Shown: in pieces, positions 32,225 through 47,371 of the stretch
Numbering within the stretch: position 1 is the stretch's first letter
How the letters are laid out: every line of letters starts with the position of its first letter
NCBI RefSeq assembly: GCF_005954645.2
Contig: NZ_CP040695.2
Span: 1,984,001-2,048,000, forward strand
Direction: 5' to 3'
DNA length: 64,000 nt
Source: Nocardioides sp. S-1144
Lineage (GTDB): Bacteria; Actinomycetota; Actinomycetes; Propionibacteriales; Nocardioidaceae
Made by a program: the position numbers and the translations under genes
Notes under the pieces: model-generated
What the model saw: only the letters and a program-made list of their open reading frames with translations
Told to the model about the DNA's origin: nothing
The model's database searches: none

Positions 32225-32926
32225 TCAGTAGCCGCGCTCGCGCCACTGGGGCAGCGACGGCCGCTCGGCGCCCAGCGTGGAGTCCGACCCGTGGCCCGGG
32301 TAGAACCAGGTCGCGTCGGGGAGCGTCCCGAACACCTTCGTCTCCACGTCGCCGATGAGCTGCTGGAACGCCGCCGCGTCGCCGAACGTGCCGCCCACCC
32401 CGCCGGGGAAGAGCGTGTCGCCGGTGAAGAGGTGGTGCTGCCCGCCGTCGGCGGTGTCGTCGTAGACGAGCGCGACCGACCCGGGCGTGTGACCGGCGAT
32501 GGCGATCACCGACAGGGCGCACGCGCCGACGGTCACGGTGTCGCCCTGCCCGACGGGCCGGGTCACGGGGACGCCGGTCTGCTCGGTGATGGCGGCGGCG
32601 TCGGGGACGCCGGCCACGACCTCGGCCCCGGTCGCCTCGACGACCGCGGCCAGCGCCCGGTGGTGGTCCCAGTGCTGGTGCGTCGTGACGACGGTGCGCA
32701 GGCCGGCGTCGCCGACGAGGGGGAGCAGCGTCCCGGCCGAGTCGGCGGCGTCGACCAACAGCTGCTCGCCGGTCTCCCGGCAGCGCAGGAGGTAGCAGTT
32801 GTTGCTCATCTTCTCGTCGACCGCCACCTTGGTGATGGTCAGGTGCGCGAGCTCGCGGACGTCGGCGCCGCCGCCGACCGTCACCTCGCCCGTGTAGTCG
32901 TCCGCCCGGTCGTCCATCGTCACCAT
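32225..32926 (-). CDS. GloB-like MBL-fold hydrolase
   Basis: 233 residues from ATG 32926, which overlaps the upstream stop by 7 nt (ATGGTGA). Zinc motif TTHQHWDHHRAL at about 77-88, then AGHTPGSVALVY, FTGDTLFPGGVGGTFGD and WFYPGHGSDSTLG, the layout of hydroxyacyl-thiol (glyoxalase II type) hydrolases. In a mycothiol-using actinobacterium, coupled to an MDMPI-type gene, a mycothiol thioester is a plausible substrate (inference). Confidence 0.85.
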   Translation of the reverse strand: MVTMDDRADDYTGEVTVGGGADVRELAHLTITKVAVDEKMSNNCYLLRCRETGEQLLVDAADSAGTLLPLVGDAGLRTVVTTHQHWDHHRALAAVVEATGAEVVAGVPDAAAITEQTGVPVTRPVGQGDTVTVGACALSVIAIAGHTPGSVALVYDDTADGGQHHLFTGDTLFPGGVGGTFGDAAAFQQLIGDVETKVFGTLPDATWFYPGHGSDSTLGAERPSLPQWRERGY

Positions 32927-33597
32927 GCTCCGATCCTCGGCAGCTCGCCGTCCGTGGTCAGTCCGTCGCCGTCGCCGCGACCGGTGAGCCACCAGCCGAG
33001 GTCGGCGGCCGTGCCGGACACCCGGGGCGTCGCGTCGTCGTCGCCGCCAGCCTGCCAGGTCTGGTCGAGGTCGGTGGCGACGAGGGTCGCGCCCGCGCGC
33101 TGCGCGAGCTGGGAGACCAGCACCTCGGCGAAGGTCGCCGGCCAGTCGGCGCGGGTGTACCCGGCGTCGAGGTCGACGTGGTGGATCTCCACCTCGCGCC
33201 ACCGCATCGCCATCACGTCGCCGGCCGCGAAGCCCGGCCCGTGGGGCGTGCGCTCGATCTCGGTGTCGAGGGAGTCGGCGGGCAGGTGGCGCAGGGCCTC
33301 GCCGAGGACGGTCGTGCTGGCGAGCAGCCGGTCGCGCAGCGCGGACGGCGACGTCGCCGCGAGCGACTCGATGTCGGCGTCGCGGCCCTCCGGGGACCCG
33401 TACATCGGGACCGGGCGACCCTCGACGACGCCGCGCAGCGCCCCGGCGAGGGCCTCGGCGTTGAGGGCCAGGTGGGCGACCACGTGCCCGCGGGTCCACC
33501 CGGGCAGGAGGGACGGTGCCGGGTAGGCGTCGTCGGGCAGGGAATCAATGGTCCGGACCAGCCGTTGGGTCGAGACGTCGAGCACGTCGTGGGTCAC
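32920..33597 (-). CDS. Maleylpyruvate-isomerase / MDMPI-family protein (mycothiol-dependent type)
   Basis: 225 residues from GTG 33597; ATG 33606 is the alternative. The N-terminal DinB-like four-helix domain carries [24 protein letters not shown] and the later [15 protein letters not shown] with the metal-binding His. Family members are mycothiol S-transferases or maleylpyruvate isomerases; the true substrate is unknown. Translationally coupled to the GloB-like gene. This pair next to uvrA is common in actinobacteria. Confidence 0.85.
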   Translation of the reverse strand: MTHDVLDVSTQRLVRTIDSLPDDAYPAPSLLPGWTRGHVVAHLALNAEALAGALRGVVEGRPVPMYGSPEGRDADIESLAATSPSALRDRLLASTTVLGEALRHLPADSLDTEIERTPHGPGFAAGDVMAMRWREVEIHHVDLDAGYTRADWPATFAEVLVSQLAQRAGATLVATDLDQTWQAGGDDDATPRVSGTAADLGWWLTGRGDGDGLTTDGELPRIGAW

Positions 33598-33715
33598 GGG
33601 ACCCATCCTGGGCCACGCCAGCCCCACGGTCACCCCGTTGAGGGGACGGACTGTCGGTGCCGCCGCCTAGGCTTGGCCGGTCGGCGCGGTGACTTGCCCG
33701 ATCGACCACCGATGA

Positions 33716-33729
33716 CGAACACTTGTTCG
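33716..33729 (+). promoter_or_regulatory. SOS (LexA) box of uvrA
   Basis: CGAAC-ACTT-GTTCG is a perfect dyad and agrees with the Gram-positive LexA box CGAAC-N4-GTTCG; with flanks it reads ACGAACACTTGTTCGA against the mycobacterial TCGAAC-N4-GTTCGA. It ends 41 bp before the uvrA start. Confidence 0.85.
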
Positions 33730-33770
33730 AATCTCTCGACCCCCCCCAAGCCTTCGACCCAGGGACCCCA

Positions 33771-36782
<3,012 letters not shown>

Positions 36783-36865
36783 GCCGTTGCTCTCATGCTC
36801 CTCTCAGCCCGATCGTTAGTGTTGTCTTCAACTACCGGACGTCCCCTGCCTGAGGAGGCTCCCTC

Positions 36866-37372
36866 GTGAGCAACCCCGCCTTCACCCGCCGTCGTGCCCT
36901 CGCGGGTGCCAGCTCCGTCGGCCTCGCCCTGCCCGTCCTGTCCGCGTGCGGCGACGACGGCGGCTCGTCGTCGGGCACCATGCCGTCCGACGCACCGTCC
37001 TCGAGCTCCTCGAGCGCAGCGGCACCGACCACGCCGTCCGCGTCGTCGGACCCGGCCGAGCCGTCGGAGCCGACGACGCCCGAGGGGGCCGCCGGCGTCG
37101 TCGGCACCGCCGACGTCCCGGTCGGGGGCGGGGTGATCATCGCCGGCAGCAAGATCGTCGTCACCCAGCCGTCGGCGGGCGACATCAAGGTCTTCAGCAG
37201 CATCTGCACCCACCAGGGTTGTCCGGTCACGCAGGTCACCGACGTGATCACGTGCACCTGTCACGGCAGCACGTTCGACCTCTCGACCGGCGACGTGCTC
37301 GGCGGCCCGGCGTCCGCGCCGCTGCCCGCCGTCGACTTCACCGTCGACGGCGACCAGGTCGTGCTGTCGTGA
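36866..37372 (+). CDS. Rieske [2Fe-2S] lipoprotein with disulfide-type cluster site
   Basis: 168 residues from a GTG with GAGGAGG 8 nt upstream. A twin-arginine-type start (FTRRRALAG) and the lipobox LSAC, then a Ser/Pro-rich linker, lead to a Rieske domain: SSICTHQGCPV and CTCHGSTF. Both cluster pairs (Cys, His) and both disulfide cysteines (the Cys after QG and the Cys before HG) are present. It is likely exported folded by Tat and anchored outside. It overlaps the second Rieske gene by 4 nt. The electron partner is not visible nearby. Confidence 0.9.
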   Translation: MSNPAFTRRRALAGASSVGLALPVLSACGDDGGSSSGTMPSDAPSSSSSSAAAPTTPSASSDPAEPSEPTTPEGAAGVVGTADVPVGGGVIIAGSKIVVTQPSAGDIKVFSSICTHQGCPVTQVTDVITCTCHGSTFDLSTGDVLGGPASAPLPAVDFTVDGDQVVLS

Positions 37373-37791
37373 GTGCGCCGCTCGCCTCCCGGCGCATCGT
37401 CTTCCAGGGCCTCGGCGCCCTGGGCGTGGCCGCCGCCCTCGCCGCGTGCGGCGGCGGTGACGACGGCGGTGGCAGCGGGTCGGCGTCCGAGGCGCCCGAG
37501 ACGGGCGCCTCGCTGGCGGCGACGTCCGAGGTGCCGGTCGGTGGCGGGATCATCCTCGCCGACCAGAAGCTCGTCATCACCCAGCCCACGGAGGGCACGT
37601 TCAAGGCGTTCACCTCCGTCTGCACCCACCAGGGCTCGCCCCTCGACGGCGTGAGCGAGGCGGGCATCACCTGCCCGCTGCACGGCAGCGTCTTCTCGAT
37701 CGCCGACGGCTCACCCGAGTCCGGCCCCGCCACGCAGCCGCTGGCCGAGGTCCAGGTCCGGGTCGAGGACGGCCAGCTCGTCGCTGCCTGA
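37369..37791 (+). CDS. Rieske [2Fe-2S] lipoprotein lacking the disulfide cysteines
   Basis: 140 residues from a GTG overlapping the previous stop as GTGA. Signal sequence with ASRRIVFQG and lipobox ALAAC. The Rieske domain reads TSVCTHQGSPL and CPLHGSVF: the four cluster ligands are intact, but the two disulfide cysteines of the paralogue are Ser and Leu. That is the arrangement in ferredoxin-like Rieske proteins with lower potential. The 3' end overlaps the convergent TTC38-like gene by 81 nt. Confidence 0.9.
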   Translation: MSAPLASRRIVFQGLGALGVAAALAACGGGDDGGGSGSASEAPETGASLAATSEVPVGGGIILADQKLVITQPTEGTFKAFTSVCTHQGSPLDGVSEAGITCPLHGSVFSIADGSPESGPATQPLAEVQVRVEDGQLVAA

Positions 37792-39087
37792 GGTGCTCGC
37801 GTCGGCGCTGCCGGCACAGCACGACGTCCGCCAGGCGGCGTCGCGCGCCGAGGGGCGCCGGTCGAGGCGGGCGTCGAGCAGCACCCGGGCCTCGTCCCAG
37901 CGGCCGGAGCGGAGCAGCGCCGCGACCCGCACCTCCTCGACGAGCTCGCGCTGGGCGTCCGAGCCGCCCACCCGCCAGATCGAGCCCTCGAGCGCGGCGA
38001 GGGCGGTGGCGCCGGCGGAGTGCTGCCCGGCGTGCAGCAGCGCCAGGGCGCGGGCCAGGGGAGCGACGACCTCGCGGTGCGTCGGGTTCGCGTGGGACGC
38101 CGTCCAGCCGGCCAGCGAGGCGAGCCCGGTGCCGTCGCCGAGGGCCAGGAGGGCCACGGCGGCGTGCATGCCGAGGAACGGCGTCACCGGCCGGACCAGG
38201 ACGTCGGGCCCGACCGCGGTCGCGACGCCGTCGAGCCCGGGGACCGCCCCCGCGCCGGGGGACAGGGCCCACCGCACCAGCAGGGAGCCGGTGTCGACGA
38301 GCGAGCGGCAGCCGGTGGCGTGCTCGGGACGCAGCTGGCCCTCGTAGCGGCGGCGCACGGCGTCGAGGTCGCCGAGCGAGAGCTCGTGCAGGGCCGCGTG
38401 CCAGGAGAAGTGGGTCAGGCTCTCGATGCGGGCGCCGTCGCCGGTGACCCAGGCGTCCATCCAGGCCAGCCCGGCGCCGTGGTCCCCGGTCTCGTAGTGC
38501 ACGTGGGCCCGCGCGTGCGCCGAGTGCCCGGCGTCCGGTTGTGCGGCCAGGCTCGCGCAGGACAGGTCGTAGGCCTCGTCGAAGCGCCGCTGCTCCTGGC
38601 GGACGAAGGCGAGCAGCCCGGCGTACCACCAGTCGTCGCCGTAGGCCGGCGCCGCGGCCTCGACGATCGCCCAGGCCTGCTCGGGGACCTCGGTCACCCC
38701 GGCGAACGCGATCGTCGGGACAGCGGCCGAGAGCAGCAGCGCGTCGACGGGGTACTGCTCCAGGTGCCGGACGATGGAGCGGCCGTCGCCGCGCAGGTGC
38801 GCCAGGACGGCGGCGACGTGGCTCTGCTCGCGCGGGGTGCCGCGGTGCGCCCAGCGCTCGGCGTCGCGCACCCGGGCGGCGATGTCGACCTGGATGCAGA
38901 GGTCGTGGCCGACGAGCGCGAGCGCGGCGTGGCCGAGCGCGAAGGTCGGGTCGAGGACGATCGAGGCGGCGAACGCCTCGGCGGAACCGGTGCGGAGGCT
39001 GAGCACGCCGCCGAGCCCGCGGTCGTAGGCGGCGGCGGCCTCGGGCGCGGTGGTCACGGCCAGGCCGTAGCGGTCACGGGGAAGCAT
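37711..39087 (-). CDS. TTC38-like tetratricopeptide-type helical repeat protein
   Basis: 458 residues, no signal peptide. Helical-repeat composition throughout, with TTC38-family landmarks: FAASIVLDPTFALGHAALAL near 45-65, GTPREQSHVAAVLAHLRGD near 95, SAHARAHVHYETGDHGAGLAWMD near 205 and LTHFSWHAALHELSLGD near 240. TTC38-like proteins are of unknown function; a few relatives sit near redox enzymes. The last 27 codons lie antisense to the end of the second Rieske gene; a sequencing frameshift near the end cannot be excluded. The ATG is fixed by TACTAT 6 nt upstream. Confidence 0.78.
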   Translation of the reverse strand: MLPRDRYGLAVTTAPEAAAAYDRGLGGVLSLRTGSAEAFAASIVLDPTFALGHAALALVGHDLCIQVDIAARVRDAERWAHRGTPREQSHVAAVLAHLRGDGRSIVRHLEQYPVDALLLSAAVPTIAFAGVTEVPEQAWAIVEAAAPAYGDDWWYAGLLAFVRQEQRRFDEAYDLSCASLAAQPDAGHSAHARAHVHYETGDHGAGLAWMDAWVTGDGARIESLTHFSWHAALHELSLGDLDAVRRRYEGQLRPEHATGCRSLVDTGSLLVRWALSPGAGAVPGLDGVATAVGPDVLVRPVTPFLGMHAAVALLALGDGTGLASLAGWTASHANPTHREVVAPLARALALLHAGQHSAGATALAALEGSIWRVGGSDAQRELVEEVRVAALLRSGRWDEARVLLDARLDRRPSARDAAWRTSCCAGSADASTSGSDELAVLDPDLDLGQRLRGGAGLG

Positions 39088-39093
39088 GAAAGC

Positions 39094-39099
39094 ATAGTA
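39094..39099 (-). promoter_or_regulatory. -10 hexamer TACTAT, leaderless start of the TTC38-like gene
   Basis: TACTAT-N6-ATG on the minus strand. Confidence 0.6.
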
Positions 39100-39151
39100 A
39101 GTGCCAGGACTTAGGGAAGAAACCTGGCGCGCCGGTGTCCGTGGTCGTCCG

Positions 39152-39157
39152 TAGGGT
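39152..39157 (+). promoter_or_regulatory. -10 hexamer TAGGGT, leaderless start of uvrC
   Basis: TAGGGT-N6-GTG; there is no ribosome-binding site before the GTG. No LexA box is seen here, unlike uvrA. Confidence 0.55.
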
Positions 39158-39163
39158 TGTGCC

Positions 39164-41173
39164 GTGTCCCCCTCCCGTCCACCCCGCACCGCCAGACCCA
39201 CCGGCGGACCCCAGTCGTACCGGCCCGAACCGGGGTCGATCCCGACCCAGCCCGGGGTCTACCGGTTCCGCGACGCCAAGGGCCGGGTCGTCTACGTCGG
39301 CAAGGCGAAGAACCTGCGCTCCCGGCTCTCGTCGTACTTCCAGGACATCGCCAACCTGCACCAGCGCACCGCCACGATGGTCACCACCGCGGCCAGCGTG
39401 GAGTGGACCGTGGTCAACACCGAGGTCGAGGCGCTCCAGCTGGAGTACTCCTGGATCAAGGAGTTCGACCCGCGCTTCAACGTCAAGTACCGCGACGACA
39501 AGTCCTACCCCTGGCTGGCGGTCACCGTCGGCGACGAGTTCCCGCGGGTGATGGTCGGGCGCGGCGCCAAGCGCAAGGGCACCCGCTACTTCGGCCCCTA
39601 CAGCCACGCCTGGGCGATCCGCGAGACCGTCGACATCCTGCTGCGCGTCTTCCCGATGCGCTCGTGCAGCAACGGGGTGTTCAAGCGCTCGGCCCAGATC
39701 GGGCGCCCCTGCCTGCTGGGCTACATCGGCAAGTGCTCCGCGCCGTGCGTGGGGCAGGTCAGCGCCGAGGAGCACCGCGAGATCGTCGACGACTTCTGCG
39801 ACTTCATGGCCGGGCAGACCCGGCCGTTCACCCGCCGCATCGAGAAGGAGATGTACGCCGCCTCCGACGCGATGGACTTCGAGCGGGCCGCGCGGCTGCG
39901 CGACGACCTCGGGGCGATGCAGCGCGCGCTGGAGAAGCAGGCCGTCGTCCTCGGTGACGGTGCCGACGCCGACGTCATCGCGCTCGCCGAGGACCCGCTC
40001 GAGGTCGCCGTCCAGATCTTCTACGTGCGGGGCGGCCGGATCCGCGGCCAGCGCGGCTGGGTGGCCGACCGGGTCACCGACGGCGACACCGCCGAGCTCG
40101 TCGAGGACTTCCTGCTCCAGCTCTACGCCGGTGACGCCGACTCCGTCCCGCGCGAGATCCTCGTGCCCGAGCTGCCCACCGACGTCGTCACCTTCGAGGA
40201 CCTGCTGTCCGACCTCAAGGGCAGCCGGGTGCAGATCCGGGTGCCGCAGCGCGGGGACAAGAAGACGCTGCAGGAGACGGTCGCCACCAACGCCAAGCAG
40301 TCGCTGGCGCTGCACAAGACCAGGCGCGCCAGCGACCTCACCACCCGCAACCGCGCGCTCGAGGAGATCCGCGAGGCCCTCGACCTCGACGAGGCCCCGC
40401 TGCGCATCGAGTGCTACGACGTCGCCCACCTGCAGGGCACCGAGGTCGTCGCGTCGATGGTCGTCTTCGAGGACGGCCTGGCCCGCAAGGGCGAGTACCG
40501 ACGCTTCGTGATCAAGGGCGTCGACAAGCAGAACGACGTCGCCTCGATGCACGAGGTGATCAGCCGGCGCTTCAAGCGGCTGCTCGACGAGCAGGCCCGC
40601 TCGGAGACCCGCAGCACCGACCAGGGCCCGATGCTGGTCGATCCCGAGACCGGGCGCCCCCGCAAGTTCGCCTACGCCCCCGGCCTGGTCGTCGTCGACG
40701 GCGGCCAGCCGCAGGTCGCCGCCGCCCAGCAGGCCCTGCTCGAGCTCGGCATCAACGACATCCCCGTCTGCGGGCTGGCCAAGCGGCTCGAGGAGGTCTG
40801 GCTGCCGGGGGAGGAGGACCCCGTGATCCTCGCCCGCTCCTCCGAGGGGCTCTACCTCCTCCAGCGCATCCGCGACGAGGCCCACCGCTTCGCCAACACC
40901 CACCACGCGGGCCGGCGCTCCAAGACGATGGTCGAGAGCATGCTCGACGACGTCCCGGGCCTCGGCGAGGTGCGCCGCAAGACCCTGCTCAAGCACTTCG
41001 GCTCGCTGAAGAAGCTGCGCGAGGCCGAGCCCGAGGAGATCGCCCTGGTCCCGGGCATCGGCCCCCGCACGGCGGCCGCCATCAAGGAGGCGGTGGAGCG
41101 GGCCTCGGCGACCCGCAAGACTGCGCCCGGCACCATGTCCGTCAACACCGCGACCGGAGAGGTCATCGAATGA
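39164..41173 (+). CDS. uvrC: UvrC, excinuclease ABC subunit C
   Basis: 669 residues. GIY-YIG nuclease domain at the start ([25 protein letters not shown]), UVR motif [15 protein letters not shown] near 230, RNase-H-like second nuclease ([23 protein letters not shown] and [12 protein letters not shown]) and a C-terminal helix-hairpin-helix tandem ([29 protein letters not shown]). It makes both incisions around a lesion. The stop overlaps rapZ as ATGA. uvrC-rapZ-yvcK-whiA is a conserved actinobacterial order. Confidence 0.97.
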   Translation: MSPSRPPRTARPTGGPQSYRPEPGSIPTQPGVYRFRDAKGRVVYVGKAKNLRSRLSSYFQDIANLHQRTATMVTTAASVEWTVVNTEVEALQLEYSWIKEFDPRFNVKYRDDKSYPWLAVTVGDEFPRVMVGRGAKRKGTRYFGPYSHAWAIRETVDILLRVFPMRSCSNGVFKRSAQIGRPCLLGYIGKCSAPCVGQVSAEEHREIVDDFCDFMAGQTRPFTRRIEKEMYAASDAMDFERAARLRDDLGAMQRALEKQAVVLGDGADADVIALAEDPLEVAVQIFYVRGGRIRGQRGWVADRVTDGDTAELVEDFLLQLYAGDADSVPREILVPELPTDVVTFEDLLSDLKGSRVQIRVPQRGDKKTLQETVATNAKQSLALHKTRRASDLTTRNRALEEIREALDLDEAPLRIECYDVAHLQGTEVVASMVVFEDGLARKGEYRRFVIKGVDKQNDVASMHEVISRRFKRLLDEQARSETRSTDQGPMLVDPETGRPRKFAYAPGLVVVDGGQPQVAAAQQALLELGINDIPVCGLAKRLEEVWLPGEEDPVILARSSEGLYLLQRIRDEAHRFANTHHAGRRSKTMVESMLDDVPGLGEVRRKTLLKHFGSLKKLREAEPEEIALVPGIGPRTAAAIKEAVERASATRKTAPGTMSVNTATGEVIE

Positions 41174-42069
41174 GCCTGGAGCCCGTGGCCGACGCCTCGA
41201 CGCCGCCCAACGACCAGGGCGAGGTCGTCGTCGTCACCGGCATGACCGGGGCCGGCCGCAGCACCGCCGCGAAGGAGCTCGAGGACCTCGGCTACTTCGT
41301 CGTCGACAACCTGCCGCCGAGCCTGCTGCCCGACGTCGTCCGCCTCGTCGACCAGACGCAGGGGCGCACGCAGGCCGTCGCGGTCGTCGTCGACGTCCGG
41401 TCCGGCTCGTTCTTCGGCACGCTGCGCACCCTGCTGGCCCGCGGCGCCACCGGCCGTCGCACCACGCTGCTCTTCCTCGACGCCGCCGACGACGTCCTGG
41501 TGCGCCGCCAGGAGGCCGCCCGCCGTCCGCACCCGCTCCAGGCCTCCGGCCGGCTGCTCGACGGCCTCGTCCGCGAGCGCCGGGTGCTCGCCGACCTGCG
41601 CGCCGACGCCGACCTGGTCATCGACACGACCGCGCTCAACGTCCACCAGCTCACCGACCGCGTCGCCGAGGCCTTCGGCACCCCCGAGACGACCGCCCTC
41701 AAGGTCACCGTCGTGAGCTTCGGGTTCAAGTACGGGATCCCGGTCGACGCCGACTACCTCGCCGACATGCGGTTCCTGCCCAACCCGTTCTGGGTGCCCG
41801 AGCTGCGCAGCCACACCGGCCGCGACTCCGACGTGGCCGACTACGTGAAGGCGCAGCCCGGCGCGACCGAGTTCCTCGACGCCTACCTGCCGGTGCTCAC
41901 CGGCGTCGCCGAGGGCTACCTCCGCGAGGGCAAGCGGTTCATGCGCGTCGCCATCGGCTGCACCGGCGGCAAGCACCGCAGCGTCGCGATGAGCGAGGAG
42001 ATCACCCGGCGCCTGGTCGCCGCGGGGCTCGACGCCAAGCCCGTGCACCGCGACCTGGGACGGGAGTGA
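41170..42069 (+). CDS. rapZ: RapZ/YvcJ nucleotide-binding protein
   Basis: 299 residues. P-loop GMTGAGRST near residue 25 (Arg in place of the usual Lys, as in many actinobacterial members), [14 protein letters not shown], and the C-terminal RapZ domain with [24 protein letters not shown] and [13 protein letters not shown]. In E. coli RapZ steers GlmY/GlmZ RNA decay and amino-sugar synthesis; in actinobacteria the role is less clear. Overlaps uvrC and yvcK by 4 nt each. Confidence 0.95.
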   Translation: MSLEPVADASTPPNDQGEVVVVTGMTGAGRSTAAKELEDLGYFVVDNLPPSLLPDVVRLVDQTQGRTQAVAVVVDVRSGSFFGTLRTLLARGATGRRTTLLFLDAADDVLVRRQEAARRPHPLQASGRLLDGLVRERRVLADLRADADLVIDTTALNVHQLTDRVAEAFGTPETTALKVTVVSFGFKYGIPVDADYLADMRFLPNPFWVPELRSHTGRDSDVADYVKAQPGATEFLDAYLPVLTGVAEGYLREGKRFMRVAIGCTGGKHRSVAMSEEITRRLVAAGLDAKPVHRDLGRE

Positions 42070-43076
42070 ACCGCCCCGTGGACCGGGCGGCCGGCCGCGC
42101 CCACGAGCGCGCCCAGGCGGTGGTCGCCTTCGGCGGGGGCCACGGCCTGCACGCGACGCTCTCGGCGCTGCGGGTGCTGGTCGACGACCTCACCGTCGAC
42201 GACCTCACCGCGATCGTCACGGTCGCCGACAACGGCGGGTCCTCCGGGCGGCTGCGCGGCGAGTTCAACGTCGTCCCGCCCGGCGACCTGCGGATGGCGC
42301 TGGCGGCGCTGTGCGGCAGCGACACCTGGGGCGACACCTGGGCGCGGGTCCTCCAGCACCGCTTCCAGGGCGAGGGCGAGATGCGCGGGCACGTCGTCGG
42401 CAACCTCCTCATCGTCGGCCTGTGGGAGCTCCTCGGTGACCCCGTCGACGCCCTCGACTGGGTCGGGCGCCTGCTCGGGGCCAAGGGGCGGGTGCTCCCG
42501 ATGGCGCTCGCGCCGATGGACATCCGGGCGGAGGTCCGCGGCCTGGTGCCGGGCGACCCGGATGCCCTCACCACGGTCCGGGGGCAGGTCGAGGTGGCCA
42601 CCACCGAGGGCGTGATCACCTCCGTCGAGCTCGAGCCACCCGACCCGCCGGTCAGCCCGGTCGCGCTGGGCAAGGTCGCCGAGGCCGACTGGTGCTTCCT
42701 CGGGCCGGGGTCGTGGTTCTCCTCGGTGATCCCGCACGTGCGCGTGGCCGCGCTGCGCGAGGCGCTGGTCGCGACCGAGGCCCGCCTGGTCGTCGTCCTC
42801 AACCTCGAGGAGCAGCAGGGTGAGACCGGCGGGTTCGGGCCGGCCGACCACCTCGCCGTCCTGTTCGAGCACGCGCCGGCGCTGCGCGTCCACACCGTGC
42901 TCGCCGACGCCGCCAACCTGTCCGACGACCAGCGCGCCGAGCTCCGCCAGGTCGTCGACGACGCCGGCGCCCGGCTCGTCGTCGACGACGTCGCGGCCGA
43001 CGACGGCAGCCCCCGGCACGACCCGGCCAAGCTGGCGGCGGCGTTCGCCCGGATCATCGACGGCGAGGCGTCCTGA
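42066..43076 (+). CDS. yvcK: YvcK/CofD-like gluconeogenesis factor
   Basis: 336 residues from a GTG overlapping the rapZ stop as GTGA. Signature [15 protein letters not shown] at the start, [50 protein letters not shown] and [13 protein letters not shown]. YvcK binds UDP-sugars and is needed for envelope synthesis on gluconeogenic carbon sources. It lies between rapZ and whiA as in Bacillus and actinobacteria. Confidence 0.95.
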   Translation: MNRPVDRAAGRAHERAQAVVAFGGGHGLHATLSALRVLVDDLTVDDLTAIVTVADNGGSSGRLRGEFNVVPPGDLRMALAALCGSDTWGDTWARVLQHRFQGEGEMRGHVVGNLLIVGLWELLGDPVDALDWVGRLLGAKGRVLPMALAPMDIRAEVRGLVPGDPDALTTVRGQVEVATTEGVITSVELEPPDPPVSPVALGKVAEADWCFLGPGSWFSSVIPHVRVAALREALVATEARLVVVLNLEEQQGETGGFGPADHLAVLFEHAPALRVHTVLADAANLSDDQRAELRQVVDDAGARLVVDDVAADDGSPRHDPAKLAAAFARIIDGEAS

Positions 43077-43140
43077 GGCCCGACGAGGGCAGGCTCACAC
43101 CACCGGATCAGTGGCGGGCACGGGGTCCGGGGGTTGTTGA

Positions 43141-45291
<2,151 letters not shown>

Positions 45292-45293
45292 CG

Positions 45294-46511
45294 ATGGGGG
45301 AGTACGCCGGGCTGGGCGACGTCCAGGGCAAGCGGGTCCTGGTCCGATCGGACCTGAACGTGCCGCTCGACGGCACGAGCATCACCGACGACGGCCGGAT
45401 CCGCGCCAGCGTCCCGACCATCCGGACCCTGGTCGAGGCCGGGGCCCGCGTGGTCGTGACCGCGCACCTCGGCCGGCCGAAGGGAGCGCCGGAGGACCGA
45501 TACTCACTGGCCCCCGTCGCCGCCCGGCTCGGCGAGCTCCTCGGCACCGACGTCGCCTTCGCCACCGACACGGTGGGGGAGTCGGCGCGGGCCGCGGTCG
45601 CCGACCTGGCCGACGGCCAGGTCGTCGTGCTGGAGAACGTCCGGTTCAACCCGGGCGAGACGAGCAAGGACGCCGCCGAGCGCGGCGCCTTCGCCGACGA
45701 GCTCGCCGCCCTGGCCGACGCCTTCGTCTCCGACGGCTTCGGCGTCGTGCACCGCAAGCAGGCCAGCGTCTACGACGTCGCCGAGCGGCTCCCGCACGCG
45801 ATGGGCGGCCTCGTCGCCACCGAGATCGACGTGCTCCGCCGGCTCACCGTCGACCCCGAGCGGCCCTACGTCGTCGTCCTCGGTGGTTCCAAGGTCTCCG
45901 ACAAGCTCGGCGTCATCGACAACCTGCTCGGCAAGGCCGACAAGCTGCTCATCGGCGGCGGCATGGTGTTCACCTTCCTCAAGGCCCAGGGCCACGAGGT
46001 CGGCAAGAGCCTGCTGGAGGAGGACCAGCTCGACGTCTGCCGCGCCTACCTGGCGCGCGCGGAGGAGTCGGGCGTGCAGATCCTGCTCCCCGGCGACGTC
46101 GTCGTCGACACCGCCTTCCCCAGTGGCGACCGCAACCCGGAGCCGCGCGTGGTCCCCGCCGACCAGATCCCGGCCGACGCGCTCGGTCTCGACATCGGCC
46201 CCGCCTCGGGCGCCGACTTCGCGGCCGCGCTCGACGACGCGCGGACGGTCTTCTGGAACGGCCCGATGGGCGTCTTCGAGACCCCCGAGTTCTCCGACGG
46301 CACCCGTGCCGTCGCCGAGGCGCTGACCGGGGTCACCGCCCGCGGCGGGCTCTCGGTCGTCGGCGGTGGCGACTCCGCCGCCGCCGTGCGCGCCCTCGGC
46401 TTCGACGAGGACGCGTTCGGTCACATCTCCACCGGGGGCGGTGCCAGCCTCGAGTACCTCGAGGGCAAGGAGCTCCCCGGCATCACCGTCCTGGAGGACG
46501 CACAGTCATGA
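45294..46511 (+). CDS. pgk: Phosphoglycerate kinase
   Basis: 405 residues. [53 protein letters not shown] and the C-terminal nucleotide loop [10 protein letters not shown] and [11 protein letters not shown] are all present. It makes ATP from 1,3-bisphosphoglycerate. Its stop overlaps tpiA as ATGA. Confidence 0.98.
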   Translation: MGEYAGLGDVQGKRVLVRSDLNVPLDGTSITDDGRIRASVPTIRTLVEAGARVVVTAHLGRPKGAPEDRYSLAPVAARLGELLGTDVAFATDTVGESARAAVADLADGQVVVLENVRFNPGETSKDAAERGAFADELAALADAFVSDGFGVVHRKQASVYDVAERLPHAMGGLVATEIDVLRRLTVDPERPYVVVLGGSKVSDKLGVIDNLLGKADKLLIGGGMVFTFLKAQGHEVGKSLLEEDQLDVCRAYLARAEESGVQILLPGDVVVDTAFPSGDRNPEPRVVPADQIPADALGLDIGPASGADFAAALDDARTVFWNGPMGVFETPEFSDGTRAVAEALTGVTARGGLSVVGGGDSAAAVRALGFDEDAFGHISTGGGASLEYLEGKELPGITVLEDAQS

Positions 46512-47305
46512 GCAAGAACACGCGCGTCCCGCTGATGGCGGGCAACTGGAAGATGAACCTCAACCACCAGGAGGCCGTCGTCCTGGTGCAGAAGCTGGCC
46601 TGGACGCTGTCGGACAAGCGCCACGACTTCGGCAAGGTCGAGGTCGTCGTCGTCCCGCCGTTCACGGACCTGCGCTCGGTGCAGACGCTCGTCGACGGCG
46701 ACCGGCTCTCGGTCAAGTACGCCGCCCAGGACGTCTCGACGCACGAGTCGGGCGCCTACACCGGCGAGATCTCGGCGGGCATGCTGGCCAAGCTCGGCTG
46801 CTCCTACGTCGTCGTGGGGCACTCCGAGCGCCGCGAGCACCACGCGGAGACCGACGAGGTCGTCAACGCCAAGGCGCACGCCACGCTGAAGGCCGGGATG
46901 ATCCCGATCGTGTGCGTCGGTGAGGGCCTCGAGGTCCGTCAGGCCGGCGAGCACGTCCCCCACACGATGGCCCAGGTCGAGGGGTCGCTCGCGGGCCTCA
47001 CCGCCGAGCAGGTCGCCGACCTCGTCATCGCCTACGAGCCCGTCTGGGCCATCGGCACCGGCGAGGTCGCGACCCCGGAGGATGCCCAGGAGGTCTGCCA
47101 GGCGATCCGCGCGCAGATCCGCGAGGCCCACGGCGACGCGGCCGCCGACGGCGTCCGCGTGCTGTACGGCGGCTCCGTCAAGGCCGCCAACGTCGCCGGG
47201 ATCATGGCCAAGGCCGACGTCGACGGTGCGCTCGTCGGGGGCGCCAGCCTCCAGGTCGACGAGTTCGGCGGGATCTGCCGCTTCCACGACATGCCCGCGC
47301 TCTGA
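46508..47305 (+). CDS. tpiA: Triosephosphate isomerase
   Basis: 265 residues. [11 protein letters not shown] with the catalytic Lys, [12 protein letters not shown] with the catalytic His, [11 protein letters not shown] with the catalytic Glu, and [12 protein letters not shown] phosphate loop. Interconverts dihydroxyacetone phosphate and glyceraldehyde 3-phosphate. Last gene of the glycolytic trio. Confidence 0.98.
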   Translation: MSKNTRVPLMAGNWKMNLNHQEAVVLVQKLAWTLSDKRHDFGKVEVVVVPPFTDLRSVQTLVDGDRLSVKYAAQDVSTHESGAYTGEISAGMLAKLGCSYVVVGHSERREHHAETDEVVNAKAHATLKAGMIPIVCVGEGLEVRQAGEHVPHTMAQVEGSLAGLTAEQVADLVIAYEPVWAIGTGEVATPEDAQEVCQAIRAQIREAHGDAAADGVRVLYGGSVKAANVAGIMAKADVDGALVGGASLQVDEFGGICRFHDMPAL

Positions 47306-47357
47306 TTCCGAGCGACAACCCGCGGGTGCCGGTCGTCCTCGGACGGCATCCCTGACG

Positions 47358-47363
47358 TAGGAT
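47358..47363 (+). promoter_or_regulatory. -10 hexamer TAGGAT ahead of secG
   Basis: TAGGAT, 8 nt, GTG: leaderless or nearly so. Confidence 0.45.
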
Positions 47364-47371
47364 CAACCCTC

